This document shows, one piece after another, positions 1 through 8,959 of a stretch of DNA of 44,586 nucleotides. Each line of letters begins with the position of its first letter. Within the stretch, counting starts at the first letter, position 1. Where the stretch lies: NCBI GenBank assembly GCA_022428005.1, contig JAKMDI010000018.1, positions 1 to 44,586 of the forward strand, in the 5' to 3' direction. A model generated the notes under the pieces. It searched no databases and was not told where the DNA came from. It was given only the letters and a program-made list of their open reading frames with translations. The stretch is from Flavobacteriaceae bacterium (GTDB lineage Bacteria; Bacteroidota; Bacteroidia; Flavobacteriales; Flavobacteriaceae). Position numbers and translations under genes: made by a program.

Positions 1-12
1 AAAAAAATCTAG

Positions 13-86
13 TGACCCAGGGAGGATTCGAACCCCCAACCCTCAGAGCCGAAATCTGATATTCTATCCAGTTGAACTACTGGGCC
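13..86 (-). tRNA. tRNA-Arg (anticodon TCG)
   Basis: Read on the minus strand, the sequence folds into a full cloverleaf. The 7-bp acceptor stem is GGCCCAG with CTGGGTC, the D stem is GTTC/GAAT, the anticodon stem is TCAGA/TCTGA around the loop TTTCGGC, and the T arm is GGGGG-TTCGAAT-CCTCC. The anticodon is TCG, so it reads CGN arginine codons. The discriminator base is A. CCA is not encoded, so it must be added after transcription. No variable-arm expansion is seen. Confidence 0.95.
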
Positions 87-411
87 ATTTATTCTGCCAC
101 TAACTATATGATAATTAGTCTGTTGAAAGAATTTAATTAAAAACAATCCTGAATCGGCTTATGGATTGTTTTTCAACACAGCAAAAATAAAAATTTTACT
201 GCACAAGAGCCCGATCTTATTCAATAGAATAACAAGTTTTACTTTAAAGTGAGTAAAATTAAATACTGAAAAAAAATATAATAATTGGTTATCAGTAAGT
301 TATACTCAAGAAGTCTTTATAGAAACTGATCCAAACCTAATATTTTTTTAACTTTAGTAGACAAAACAACAGTCAAGCATTAGAATTGTTTTATTCATTT
401 AAATTACACTT
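87..411. other. 325-bp non-coding region between tRNA-Arg and the dcp remnant
   Basis: This stretch is AT-rich and has no convincing reading frame. The only structure I see is the dyad at 139-173, listed separately. It would hold the promoters of both the leftward tRNA and the rightward dcp-like gene. I found no clear TAnnTTTG box close to the ATG at 412. Confidence 0.5.
139..173. repeat. Perfect 11-bp inverted repeat (hairpin)
   Basis: AAAAACAATCC (139-149) pairs perfectly with GGATTGTTTTT (163-173) across a 13-nt loop. An outer pair, TGTTGAAA (121-128) with TTTCAACA (171-178), partly overlaps it and could form an alternative fold. On either strand the hairpin ends in a short T run, so it could be a bidirectional terminator. 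No gene on either side clearly ends here, so the role is unknown. Confidence 0.45.
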
Positions 412-789
412 ATGAAAACCCAATCATCTTATTTGAATTTATTCCTCTCTATTTTGATCCTCACCATGTTCGGTTGTAATCAGACAAACAAAGAGAATGT
501 AAATCTACTTTTAAAGCCTTGGGACGGACCTTTTGAAGGAGTGCCTGCTTTCGACAAAGTTAAAGTAGAGGATGTAGAAGAGGCCATGCTCACTGCCATG
601 GAATTGCATTTAGAGGAAATTCAAACAATTGCCAACAACACTGCGTCTCCTAGTTTTGAAAACACGATCGAAGCCATGGAACTGTCAGGAAATGATTTAC
701 AAAAAGCTCCGTCAACGCTGATTTTATTGTTAAGCACCATCACAATCCCAATTATCTCCCTTCCACAAAACTCAAAACCAAACGTTTAA
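412..789 (+). pseudogene. N-terminal remnant of an M3-family peptidyl-dipeptidase (Dcp-like lipoprotein)
   Basis: The first ~98 codons encode a lipoprotein signal (lipobox-like MFGC, Cys at about residue 22). They then give the typical start of flavobacterial M3 metallopeptidases: KPWDGPFEGVPAFDKVKVED, followed by IANN and SFENTIEAME. A full protein is about 700 residues and carries an HExxH zinc motif much further on. Here homology stops near nucleotide 700. The remaining frame to 789 reads through gpsA sequence out of frame (hydrophobic nonsense ending QNSKPNV). The catalytic domain is therefore missing and the gene cannot make an active peptidase. The cause is a deletion that joins it to gpsA, or a chimeric assembly. 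Confidence 0.85.
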
Positions 790-1594
790 AAATAAGCACT
801 GATATAAATGACGTTGTCTCAAACGCAGATTTAATCATTGTCGCAATTCCCTCGGCTTTTATTACTTCAGCTTTTGAAAAATTGGATCAGCCCCTGGACA
901 AAAAAATTATTTTTTCCGCAGTGAAAGGTGTCATTCCTGAAACTATGTTAATCGTCGGCGAACATTTCAAAACAAAATACAATGTTTCTTTAGAGAAATT
1001 TGGAGTCATTTCGGGACCCTCTCACGCAGAGGAGATCGCCATGGAACGTTTGTCTTATTCACCATTGCCTGTACAGATCAAAAATTGGCCAAAATAATGG
1101 CAGCCCTGCTCAGGACCGACCATGTAAGAACCAAATTGTCTAATGACATCATAGGAACGGAATATGCCAGTATGCTTAAAAACATATATGCGATTGCTGC
1201 GGGTATGGCCCATGGGCTTGGGTATGGCGACAATTTCCAAAGTGTTCTGATAAGTAACGCCATCCGAGAAATGAAACGTTTTATCAATAATGTCTACAAA
1301 ATGAAACGCAATATCAACAATTCTGCTTACTTGGGCGACCTGTTGGTAACCAGCTATTCTGTTTTCAGCAGAAATCGTTCTTTTGGCAATATGATTGGAA
1401 AAGGTTATACCGTAAAAAGTGCTCAACTGGAAATGAGAATGGTAGCAGAGGGTTACTACGCGACGCAATCCGCTAAAAAAATGAGTCAATTTTTTAACAG
1501 TGATCTACCCATAATTGACTGTGTATACGCAATTCTTTACGAAGGGAAAAATCCCGAAAAAATGTTCAAAAAGATGAGTAAAAAATTGAATTAA
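703..1594 (+). pseudogene. gpsA: gpsA remnant, 5'-truncated and frameshifted (glycerol-3-phosphate dehydrogenase)
   Basis: From about 705 the frame reads SVNADFIVKHHHNPNYL, IPSAF, FSAVKGVIPET, VISGPSHAEE and ERLSY. It then jumps at 1059-1060 to a second frame reading TIACTDQK, DDIIGTEYA-like, NIYAIAAGMAHGLGYGDNF and GNMIGKGYTVKSAQ, ending at 1594. This is NAD(P)-dependent glycerol-3-phosphate dehydrogenase, which makes sn-glycerol-3-phosphate for phospholipids. The N-terminal ~45 residues, with the GxGxxG nucleotide loop, are missing. A single base appears lost in the codon after ERLSY. Both defects should abolish activity unless an intact copy exists elsewhere. The stop overlaps the convergent pheS stop by 4 bp. 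Confidence 0.9.
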
Positions 1595-2607
1595 CTCCCC
1601 GATTCAAATTGGGAAAGAAACCGAATATCATTTTCAAAAAACAGTCGGATATCGCCAATTTGATAGAGCAACATTGCTATCCTTTCTATCCCCATACCAA
1701 AAGCATAACCAGTGTATTTATCAGGATCAATATTGCAATTTTTTAATACGTTGGGATCGACCATTCCGCAACCCATAATTTCCAACCATCCCGTTCCTTT
1801 GGTAATACGGTAATCAGTTTCTGACTCTAATCCCCAATAAATATCGACCTCAGCACTGGGCTCAGTAAAAGGAAAATAGGAGGGCCGAAGGCGAATTTTA
1901 GACTTTCCAAAAAGTGCTTTTGTAAAATAAAGCAGCGTCTGTTTAAGATCAGCGAAGGATACCTGTTTGTCAATATATAAGCCCTCGACTTGGTGAAATA
2001 TACAATGGGATCTGGCTGAGATGGCTTCATTTCTAAAAACCCTACCCGGTGAAATGGTCCGGATGGGGGGTTGGTTGTTTTCCATAAACCTGACTTGGAC
2101 AGAGGAGGTGTGGGTTCTCAACAAAATGTCTGGATCGGTTTGAATAAAAAAAGTGTCCTGCATATCTCGAGCAGGATGATACTCGGGAAGATTCAAGGCC
2201 GTGAAATTGTGCCAATCGTCTTCTATCTCTGGACCCTCTGAGATACTAAATCCAATCTGAGAAAATATTTCTACGATCCTGTTTTTAACCAAAGAGAGGG
2301 GATGCCTTGCACCTGAGTTAATTGGAAATCCAGGTTTTGACAAATCTCCATAATTGTGCTGAGCAGCAGTAGATTTTTGTTCTGACTGAAGGTTTTTTAC
2401 TTTATCAGAAACTGCATTTTTCAACTCGTTTAACGCCTGTCCGTATGCTTTTTTATCCTGAGGGGGAACCTCTTTAAAGGCAGCAAAAAAATCGTTTAGG
2501 ATCCCTTTTTTACCCAGATATTTTATTCTAAAAGACTCTATCTCCTCTTTTGATTTTGCTTCAAAAGTGCTGACCGAGGCCAGTGTCTCTTTTATTTTAT
2601 CAATCAT
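1591..2607 (-). CDS. pheS: Phenylalanine--tRNA ligase alpha subunit
   Basis: The 338-residue protein has the normal bacterial PheS length. The N-terminal ~90 residues form the tRNA-binding coiled coil (rich in K, E, A). They are followed by the class II synthetase core: motif 1 around [14 protein letters not shown], motif 2 around [12 protein letters not shown] with the [10 protein letters not shown] stretch, and motif 3 [12 protein letters not shown] near the C-terminus. It charges tRNA-Phe as an alpha2-beta2 tetramer with PheT, which is not in this window. The start ATG at 2607 gives the usual MIDKIKE-type N-terminus. It is convergent with the damaged gpsA, and the reading frame here is intact. 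Confidence 0.97.
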   Translation of the reverse strand: MIDKIKETLASVSTFEAKSKEEIESFRIKYLGKKGILNDFFAAFKEVPPQDKKAYGQALNELKNAVSDKVKNLQSEQKSTAAQHNYGDLSKPGFPINSGARHPLSLVKNRIVEIFSQIGFSISEGPEIEDDWHNFTALNLPEYHPARDMQDTFFIQTDPDILLRTHTSSVQVRFMENNQPPIRTISPGRVFRNEAISARSHCIFHQVEGLYIDKQVSFADLKQTLLYFTKALFGKSKIRLRPSYFPFTEPSAEVDIYWGLESETDYRITKGTGWLEIMGCGMVDPNVLKNCNIDPDKYTGYAFGMGIERIAMLLYQIGDIRLFFENDIRFLSQFESGS

Positions 2608-2624
2608 ACTACAAAAGTAAACAT

Positions 2625-2993
2625 TTATTGAATTAGGGCACGTTTTAAAAAATAGCTTACTAAAGCTTCTTTCATCAGAACACTTTGCTCGCCAGGTTTG
2701 AGCGGGGGTAACTCCTCGAGGAGTTCGAAGTGGGGCCAGCCCTCATCATCGATGTAGTCAAAGCGGTAATACCCAAAAGGTTCCAGAACAGCGCAGATGC
2801 CTATATGGATCAAATTGACATTGTCATCTTTCTTCATCTTCCTGTGTACCTGACCCAATTCTTGCAACCCGACCAAGTAGAGGATACCCTCCACATCCAA
2901 TGCCTCTCCATCGGAAAAACGATCACTGAGGACTGCTACCAGTTCCTCCCAGCGTTCTTTAAGTTTTTGATCTCTGCTTTGATTTAATGGCAT
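2625..2993 (-). CDS. Conserved hypothetical protein, about 122 aa
   Basis: I do not recognise a named family. From the ATG at 2993 the product begins [19 protein letters not shown]. It is soluble, has no signal peptide or membrane segment, and is rich in acidic and hydrophobic residues. An upstream in-frame start at 3053 would add 20 hydrophobic residues (MYFFFGNLLL...), but it leaves only 9 bp to the divergent cvpA-like gene, so I prefer the later start. Features visible are [20 protein letters not shown], a [12 protein letters not shown] segment, and a PPLKPGEQ turn before a C-terminal helix. It lies 17 bp upstream of pheS on the same strand and is probably co-transcribed. Confidence 0.7.
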   Translation of the reverse strand: MPLNQSRDQKLKERWEELVAVLSDRFSDGEALDVEGILYLVGLQELGQVHRKMKKDDNVNLIHIGICAVLEPFGYYRFDYIDDEGWPHFELLEELPPLKPGEQSVLMKEALVSYFLKRALIQ

Positions 2994-3062
2994 TTTCAAA
3001 GATACTGGCTTTATGATAAATCTCAAGAGGAGATTCCCAAAAAAAAAGTACATTAGTGATTA

Positions 3063-3572
3063 GTGAATTTGATCGATATCATACTGTCTGTCGCCTTGGG
3101 CTTTGGTCTAATCAAAGGGTTTTTTAAGGGGTTTATTGTTGAAGTAGCCAGCTTGGGAGCCCTCTTTTTAGGACTTCTGGGGGCTGTTAAATTTTCTGGG
3201 TTTTTAACCGATTTATTGAAAGAATTTGTTGACTGGAACCCCATCGCCATTAAAACTGTAGCCTACCTGATTATTTTTATGATCATTGTCTATGGCGTAT
3301 CAGTTTTGGCACGTGCCATGACCAAAATAATAAGTAAAGCCTCACTGGGTCTATTCAACAAGTTTTTGGGCGCTTTATTTGGGATGTTGAAATGGGCGGT
3401 CCTAATGAGTGTCGGCTTGTTTTTTATGGGAAAACTCAACAGTTGGATTAGTCTTTTGGATGAAGGAATGATAGAAAGTTCTGTCCTCTACCAGCCCATT
3501 AAAGCCTTGGGAGAATTCCTTTTCGATTGGGGAAGTACAATGACACAAGACCTCCCTGAGGATATTATTTAA
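3063..3572 (+). CDS. CvpA family membrane protein
   Basis: The 169-residue protein has four hydrophobic segments (about 1-22, 27-47, 60-85 and 100-122). The opening is typical of the CvpA family: NLIDIILSVALGFGLIKGFFKGF. CvpA-type proteins are inner-membrane proteins first linked to colicin V production, and their molecular role is unsettled. The start codon is GTG at 3063. It is divergent from the small gene on the left and convergent with batE (stops overlap by 8 bp). The C-terminal DLPEDII tail is hydrophilic. Confidence 0.85.
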   Translation: MNLIDIILSVALGFGLIKGFFKGFIVEVASLGALFLGLLGAVKFSGFLTDLLKEFVDWNPIAIKTVAYLIIFMIIVYGVSVLARAMTKIISKASLGLFNKFLGALFGMLKWAVLMSVGLFFMGKLNSWISLLDEGMIESSVLYQPIKALGEFLFDWGSTMTQDLPEDII

Positions 3573-4335
3573 AACCTTTCAGGTCTCTGATCTCTCCATC
3601 TTTAACCCATCCCTCCGATCCATTGGCAATTCTGATCTTTTGCCATTCCTGAAGTTTATCCAACATTTGAACCTTAGTTCCTTCATGGAGTAGGAACAAA
3701 ACCTCGGCACGGGTATTGGGTTCTGCCCACACCGCTAACTTTTCGTTAAATAAAATCCCATAAAAGGTATTGTCTTCATTCGAGGATTTAACAAAAGCGA
3801 CAGACACCGAAAAAATCAATATTACCCCAGCTAAAATCGCGGAAATAAAGAAAGACCTTTTTATAATAGGTACTTTATTCCAAACATAGAGCCCCCAAAG
3901 TATGGCTAAAATCCAAGAACAGACCACTATAAAATATGCCCACCCCTCTGAGGAAAACAGAGTAAATATCTTCTCACTCAATAGTGTAATTTGAGATTTG
4001 GGCAACACTTCGACCGCATCGATGGCCATATTTTGAGCAAATACAATGTTTATATTCAAGTCCTCATCTTTGGGATCTAATTGTCTGGCTTTTTCAAAAT
4101 AAAAAATACTCTCTCCAACTTGATTCAAACGATAGTAGGAATTGGCGAGGTTATAATATAATGCTGCACTGTGATCGCCAGCTTCCAATATTTCCTTGTA
4201 CAACATTACTGCCTTCTCAAATTGGGCAGCGTTGTATGCAGCATTTGCATTTTCAAAAGTGGCGTCATTGTTCTGAGCTGAACTAAAAAAACAAGACAGG
4301 ACCAACGCCAAAAAAAATCTTAAAGGTTGCCTCAT
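3565..4335 (-). CDS. batE: BatE: TPR and SH3-domain membrane protein of the Bat operon
   Basis: The 256-residue product has a cleavable signal (residues 1-20, ending SSAQ). Two to three TPR helices follow (about 24-95, with ALYYNLANSYYRLNQ and FYFEKARQLDPKD). Next come two membrane helices (about 132-150 and 160-182) and a C-terminal bacterial SH3 domain (about 195-250, with EGTKVQMLDKLQEWQKIRI and GSEGWVKDGEI). BatE is the last gene of the Bat operon. The assembly is thought to sit in the periplasm and inner membrane and act in stress tolerance, but its exact role is not established. It overlaps the batD stop by 4 bp, which indicates translational coupling. Confidence 0.88.
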   Translation of the reverse strand: MRQPLRFFLALVLSCFFSSAQNNDATFENANAAYNAAQFEKAVMLYKEILEAGDHSAALYYNLANSYYRLNQVGESIFYFEKARQLDPKDEDLNINIVFAQNMAIDAVEVLPKSQITLLSEKIFTLFSSEGWAYFIVVCSWILAILWGLYVWNKVPIIKRSFFISAILAGVILIFSVSVAFVKSSNEDNTFYGILFNEKLAVWAEPNTRAEVLFLLHEGTKVQMLDKLQEWQKIRIANGSEGWVKDGEIRDLKGFK

Positions 4336-6098
4336 AATTTTTTATCGATATTAGCTATTACAGTAAGTGCATCGTCAAAATCCTGTTTCATTTTGGTGTC
4401 AGAAGCGGGTGCATATCTCGCTGCTTCACAATTTTCCAAAAGATCAATAAAGGACTTTATCTCGTCTCGGTTCAAGTTTTTATCCGCTAAGATTTCAGAA
4501 ATTTTTTCCTTACTAAAATCGTCGGTGCTGATTTTTAACCTGGATTTTAGATAGTTGTACAAAGCCCTTTCTAATGCATCGTAAAACAAAGGTTTATCCG
4601 TCAAATTCTTTTTGGCTTCCCCCAAGTATTTTTTAGACAAACGATTGGCCAATCGCAAGCGAGAGCCTTCGACATCTCCTGAGATCCTACGATTTCGTTG
4701 CATCAACAAAATAAAAGCAATTAACAAAAGTAAGGGCGCAACCATCAGCCCATAAAAAAGTTTACTTTTCCAGAATTTTTCCTGTACAATGGGCTGGAGA
4801 TTAGGCCTTAATTTTATAAATCGAAAAGATTCATCCGTATTGGTGATCAAGGGATTGGAGAGGGTCGGGGTTTTTCCTTGGGAAGAATTGTTAGACAGAG
4901 GACCTCCAAAAACATCAACAATCTGTTCACTTGATCGCAGTGTAAAATACTGCTGCTTCTTAGGGTCAAAATAGGAAAAAGACAATGGAGGAATCGGATA
5001 TTTTCCTTGAAAACGGGGTACAACCGTATAGTTGTCTTCAATACTCCCCTGCATCCCCAAGAGGTTTGTTTTGACATTTTCTATGTGCTCCGGCTCAAAA
5101 ATTTCTAAGGTATTTGGTAAAACCAACGCGGGAATATTAAAAAGTTTGAGGTTTCCTGTACCCGAAACCTTCAGCTTAATTTCAAAAGACTCTGACGCCT
5201 TCAATGACTTCTTGTTGAGTAGGGCGTCAAAATTAAATTGACCTACTGCACCAAAGAAGTTGGCTGGTTTTCCGTTCTCTGGCAAGGGCTTGACGTTGAT
5301 GGTTCTCCTTCCTGCAGTCACCGTTCTATTGGATTGTTGAAGGATTCTGTTGCCAAAGAAGTCTCTGCGGTTAGAGGGCAAGTCAATGACCAAGTTCAAA
5401 CTTAATGGTTCTAAACTGAGCTTTCCTGTTTTTTGTGGATACAAAACGCTCTTTTTCCAAATCACCATATTATAGGGCTCTCCCTTATAGGTGCCATCTT
5501 CAACCTTTAGTTGAGCAATGTCAATGTTATGACTCCAAAAATCAGCGAATTTGGGGTTTTCAACTGCCCTCCCATCGGAGATTCTCAAGGGGTTCCTGAA
5601 ATACAATTTATAAACAACGGTTATTGCCTCATTGAGGTAGGGTTGCGTATTGGAAATCTCTGCCACCAAATGAAGATTGTCATCGATCAGGTATTCAGGA
5701 CTGTTGGGATCTCTGGGGACTTCTACTGCTTCGGTAACCGTAATTTTTTGAGGAGTAGTTTTATAGGTTTCCCCTGCAATGTTAATCGTTGCCTGGGCAA
5801 TGGTCAGTGCACCCTTTTGGGTGGGGGTCAAAAAATAAGTATAAGTTTTGGAGAAACTTCTTTTTCCATTGACCCAGGAATTACTTATCGACTGATTGGG
5901 ACCCCCGACCACTCTAAAGCCTGTAAAATTAGGGGGCGTAAAATTATCCCCATTTTTGTTCATAATAAAATCAACCCTCAGGCGCTCGTTTAATCCTAAG
6001 CTTCTTTTACTCAGTTTGGCCTGAAAGCTAACTTCCTGGGCAATCGTAGGAACGATTCCTGTCAGCAATAAAAAAACAATTATAAAAGTCTTTTTCAT
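4332..6098 (-). CDS. batD: BatD family protein
   Basis: The 588-residue protein has a signal peptide (1-20, ending TIAQ) and a long beta-rich periplasmic part. The BatD pattern is clear: VSFQAKLSKRSLGLNERLRV, FRVVGGPNQSISNSW, and PQKTGKLSLEPL repeated in variant form as RFQGKYPIPPLSF. A single membrane helix follows near 447-466, then a cytoplasmic helical tail (about 480-588). BatD proteins are the large periplasmic partners of the VWA proteins BatA and BatB. The gene lies 8 bp downstream of batC and overlaps batE. Its length is normal for the family (about 550-620). Confidence 0.93.
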   Translation of the reverse strand: MKKTFIIVFLLLTGIVPTIAQEVSFQAKLSKRSLGLNERLRVDFIMNKNGDNFTPPNFTGFRVVGGPNQSISNSWVNGKRSFSKTYTYFLTPTQKGALTIAQATINIAGETYKTTPQKITVTEAVEVPRDPNSPEYLIDDNLHLVAEISNTQPYLNEAITVVYKLYFRNPLRISDGRAVENPKFADFWSHNIDIAQLKVEDGTYKGEPYNMVIWKKSVLYPQKTGKLSLEPLSLNLVIDLPSNRRDFFGNRILQQSNRTVTAGRRTINVKPLPENGKPANFFGAVGQFNFDALLNKKSLKASESFEIKLKVSGTGNLKLFNIPALVLPNTLEIFEPEHIENVKTNLLGMQGSIEDNYTVVPRFQGKYPIPPLSFSYFDPKKQQYFTLRSSEQIVDVFGGPLSNNSSQGKTPTLSNPLITNTDESFRFIKLRPNLQPIVQEKFWKSKLFYGLMVAPLLLLIAFILLMQRNRRISGDVEGSRLRLANRLSKKYLGEAKKNLTDKPLFYDALERALYNYLKSRLKISTDDFSKEKISEILADKNLNRDEIKSFIDLLENCEAARYAPASDTKMKQDFDDALTVIANIDKKL

Positions 6099-6106
6099 CA
6101 GAAATT

Positions 6107-6916
6107 TTACCAGTCTTTTTGTCCTCTTACAGGTATTCCTTGCACTTTTTCAGCATTGACTTTATCCTGAACTTTTTTCTCTTGATTGCTCATGGCCTCT
6201 AAAAGGCTTTTTACCTGCTCTGGAGAAAGCTCCGTTTTTCTGGGCTGAGCAGGTTGCTCTTTTTCCTGATCTCCTTGCTGGGGCTGATTCTCTTTTTTCT
6301 GGTCTCCCTCCTCTTTCTTATCCTCATCCTTGTCCCCTTCATCTCCTTGCTCCTCATCATTGTCTTGTCCTGAATCTTTATCCTTGTCCCCTTCCTTGTT
6401 TTGGTCTTGATTCTGGTCCTTATTTTCCTGCTCGTCCTCGTTCTGTTGGTCTTGTTGATCTTGATTTTGCTGGTCCTGTTCTTTTTTTAACAGCTCCTTG
6501 GCCAAAGCATAGTTGTAGCGCGTTTCTTCGTCTTCAGGGTTGTTTCTCAAGGCATTTTTATAAGCCTCGACGGCTTTGGCATAATCTTTTTGTTTCATAA
6601 AAACATTCCCTAAATTGTGGAATGCCTGCTGTTTACTGAATTTGTTTTCAGTGAATTTTTGTGTCTGAAAATACCGTTGTTTGGCTTCATCAAAATCTTG
6701 TTCTTCGAAGTGTGTATTGCCCAAATTGTAGAGCGCTTCTGGTTTTTCTGGTGCCTTGGAAAGTGCTCGACGATAAGCCATTTCAGCTTCATTAAACTTC
6801 TTTGATTCAGCCTGTTGGTTTCCGTCAAATATATGGTTGATGACTTCTCCTTCTTGGGCGGTCAAAGTCAGTACCCCGATGATATAAGCTGTCAAAAAGA
6901 AAATTTGTTTTTTCAT
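6107..6916 (-). CDS. batC: BatC: TPR protein with long acidic/glutamine-rich linker
   Basis: The 269-residue protein has a signal peptide (1-20, ending LTAQ). Three TPR units follow at about 24-140 (ALYNLGNTHFEEQDFDEAKQ, AFHNLGNVFMKQKDYAKAVE, and NPEDEETRYNYALAK). An 80-residue stretch (about 145-226) is built almost only of D, E, K, Q, N and G. A short conserved C-terminal helix (ELSPEQVKSLLEAMSNQEKK) ends in the basic tail VRGQKDW. The low-complexity linker should be disordered and may space the TPR domain from the membrane VWA proteins. Its start overlaps the batB stop by 4 bp. Confidence 0.92.
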   Translation of the reverse strand: MKKQIFFLTAYIIGVLTLTAQEGEVINHIFDGNQQAESKKFNEAEMAYRRALSKAPEKPEALYNLGNTHFEEQDFDEAKQRYFQTQKFTENKFSKQQAFHNLGNVFMKQKDYAKAVEAYKNALRNNPEDEETRYNYALAKELLKKEQDQQNQDQQDQQNEDEQENKDQNQDQNKEGDKDKDSGQDNDEEQGDEGDKDEDKKEEGDQKKENQPQQGDQEKEQPAQPRKTELSPEQVKSLLEAMSNQEKKVQDKVNAEKVQGIPVRGQKDW

Positions 6917-7950
6917 CCTTTTTCGTTAAAAAGATTTAGACGTTCCACCCATTTCGTTTTGGTGTCAAAAAGAAAAATCTCAAACAAAATTAACAGGAAT
7001 CCTGCGAAAAGAAAAGCTTGAAATTGATCTTTATAACTGACAAACTGCTTTGCCTCAAATTCCTTTTTCTCCATATTTTTCAAAGTTTCAACCACAAAGT
7101 CTACAACGACTTGGGTATCGTTCCCATCAATGTACTGACCATCGGATACCCTTGCAATATCTTGAAGTATATCCGCATTTCTTCGGGTAATCACTGTTTC
7201 CCCTTGTAAATCTTTCTTATAAGAAGACACAATTCCGTTTTGTTTGATGGGTATGGGGCCACCGTTATCACTTCCAACACCAAAAGTAAAAATCTTAATC
7301 CCCATATCAGCAGCCCTTTGCGCAGCAGATTCTCCTTCCTCGGAATGGTCTTCACCATCAGATATTAAAAAAACAACTCTGTTGGTTTGGTCCTCGTCAT
7401 CGAAATAAGTCCCCGATAAATCCAAGGCAGCATCCAGTGCGGTACCTTGGGAGGAGAGCATATTGGTGTTTAACCCTTGAAGAAACATTTTAGCGGCTCC
7501 ATAATCAGTAGTGATGGGTAACTGTGGTATCGCTTGTGCAGCATAGGCAATGATCCCGATACGGTCACTGGCCAATTGATTGATGATGGCCGACACCAAT
7601 CGCTTTGACTTCTCCAAACGGTTGGGTGCAACGTCTTCGGCCAACATACTTTTTGATACATCAATGGCAAAAACTATGTCCACACCTTCTCTTTTTACGG
7701 TCTCCAACTGGGTGCCAATTTTAGGATTAACCAAGCCCAAAATCAATAAAGAGATTCCCAAACTGAGCATTAATAACTTTAAAAAAGGCTTAAACTTTGA
7801 ACGGTTGGGGCTCAATTTATCCATTAGTGTTGAATGGGCAAATCTGTTTTGTGCGCGCCGCTTCCAACGCATCAATAAAAAATAGGCAACCCAAAAGATT
7901 GGTAAAATCCCTAATCCATAAATGTAAAAAGGTGCGTCTAATTGGTACAT
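6913..7950 (-). CDS. batB: BatB: membrane VWA-domain protein
   Basis: The 345-residue protein has two N-terminal membrane helices (about 8-27 and 55-75), a von Willebrand A domain (about 90-295) and a C-terminal helix (about 310-328). The metal-binding MIDAS motif is intact (Asp97-x-Ser99-x-Ser101 in AIDVSKSML, with a later Asp188 in LISDGED). VWA domains of this type bind partners through a divalent metal. The gene is 1 bp from batA and overlaps batC, in the usual A-B-C-D-E order. Confidence 0.94.
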   Translation of the reverse strand: MYQLDAPFYIYGLGILPIFWVAYFLLMRWKRRAQNRFAHSTLMDKLSPNRSKFKPFLKLLMLSLGISLLILGLVNPKIGTQLETVKREGVDIVFAIDVSKSMLAEDVAPNRLEKSKRLVSAIINQLASDRIGIIAYAAQAIPQLPITTDYGAAKMFLQGLNTNMLSSQGTALDAALDLSGTYFDDEDQTNRVVFLISDGEDHSEEGESAAQRAADMGIKIFTFGVGSDNGGPIPIKQNGIVSSYKKDLQGETVITRRNADILQDIARVSDGQYIDGNDTQVVVDFVVETLKNMEKKEFEAKQFVSYKDQFQAFLFAGFLLILFEIFLFDTKTKWVERLNLFNEKG

Positions 7951-7951
7951 A

Positions 7952-8956
7952 TCAGATAAAACTTCTAAATAAAGTATTCTTTAAAAACCATTCTATAAGT
8001 ATCAAAACCAGTGCCAGTAAAACCAAAGGCCTAAATTTTTCGTTATAGTTGTAGTATTTAAACTCTTCTATCTCTGTTTTTTCGAGTTTGTTTATTTCGC
8101 CATAAATTTCCTCTAACTTTTTGTTATCGGTGGCTCGGAAATACAAACCTCCTGTTTTTTCGGCTATTTCTTTTAATAAGTCTTCATCAATTTCAACTTT
8201 TGTCATTCCATATTGGAACTTTCCGTTGGGTAAAAGCCCCACAGGGGCGCGGGCCCTTCCATTGCTTCCCAATCCTATGGTGTAGGTTTTTATCTGGTAT
8301 TCTACAGCCAACTCACTCGCTATTTTTGGATCGATAAATCCAGAATTATTAACCCCATCGGTAAGTAAAATGATGACTTTACTCTTCGCCCGGCTGTCTT
8401 TTAAACGGTTTACTGCAGTGGCCAATCCCATTCCTATGGCAGTCCCATCCTCTATCAACCCTTCAAATCGAATGGCGGCAAGTGCACTTTTTACAATAGA
8501 ACGGTCGCTGGTGATCGGTGTTTTGGTATAACTTTCTCCCGCATAGATTACCAGCCCTATGCGATCACTAACTCGGTCATCGACAAAAGATGATGCTACC
8601 CTTTTTAGAGCGGTTAGGCGGTTGGGTTTTAGATCTTGGGCCAACATACTTGATGATACATCTATCGCCATCACAATATCTATTCCTTTGTTGGTTTTGG
8701 TGCGGGTAGAAACATCCATGGTTTGTGGGCGAGCCAGCGCGAATATGATCAGTGCCAAGGAAAATATTCTGAATAAAAAAAGAAAAGGTTGTAATCGGGC
8801 TAAAAAACTCGACTTGAGGTGAAATCCATTTAGAGAAGAAATCTTCAATGCGGCTTGGGATCTCTTACGGGTAAATAGGTGCCAGCAGATCACCAAAGGC
8901 ACTGACAGTAGTAGCCAAAGGTAGTCGGGATTTGCAAAATATATACCTTCAAACAT
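7952..8956 (-). CDS. batA: BatA: membrane VWA-domain protein
   Basis: The 334-residue protein has membrane helices at about 11-28, 56-75 and 311-326. The VWA domain lies between about 92 and 290. The MIDAS residues are present (Asp99-x-Ser101-x-Ser103 in AIDVSSSML, and Asp190 in LLTDGVNNSG). The sequence is closely related in layout to BatB, as expected for the two VWA subunits of the locus. It lies 3 bp downstream of the BatD-like gene at 8960-10594 and 1 bp upstream of batB. Confidence 0.94.
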   Translation of the reverse strand: MFEGIYFANPDYLWLLLSVPLVICWHLFTRKRSQAALKISSLNGFHLKSSFLARLQPFLFLFRIFSLALIIFALARPQTMDVSTRTKTNKGIDIVMAIDVSSSMLAQDLKPNRLTALKRVASSFVDDRVSDRIGLVIYAGESYTKTPITSDRSIVKSALAAIRFEGLIEDGTAIGMGLATAVNRLKDSRAKSKVIILLTDGVNNSGFIDPKIASELAVEYQIKTYTIGLGSNGRARAPVGLLPNGKFQYGMTKVEIDEDLLKEIAEKTGGLYFRATDNKKLEEIYGEINKLEKTEIEEFKYYNYNEKFRPLVLLALVLILIEWFLKNTLFRSFI

Positions 8957-8959
8957 TCC

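Noticed and set aside
1055-1489. Long antisense frame opposite gpsA
   Set aside because: It is a shadow of conserved gpsA codons, with no family features of its own.
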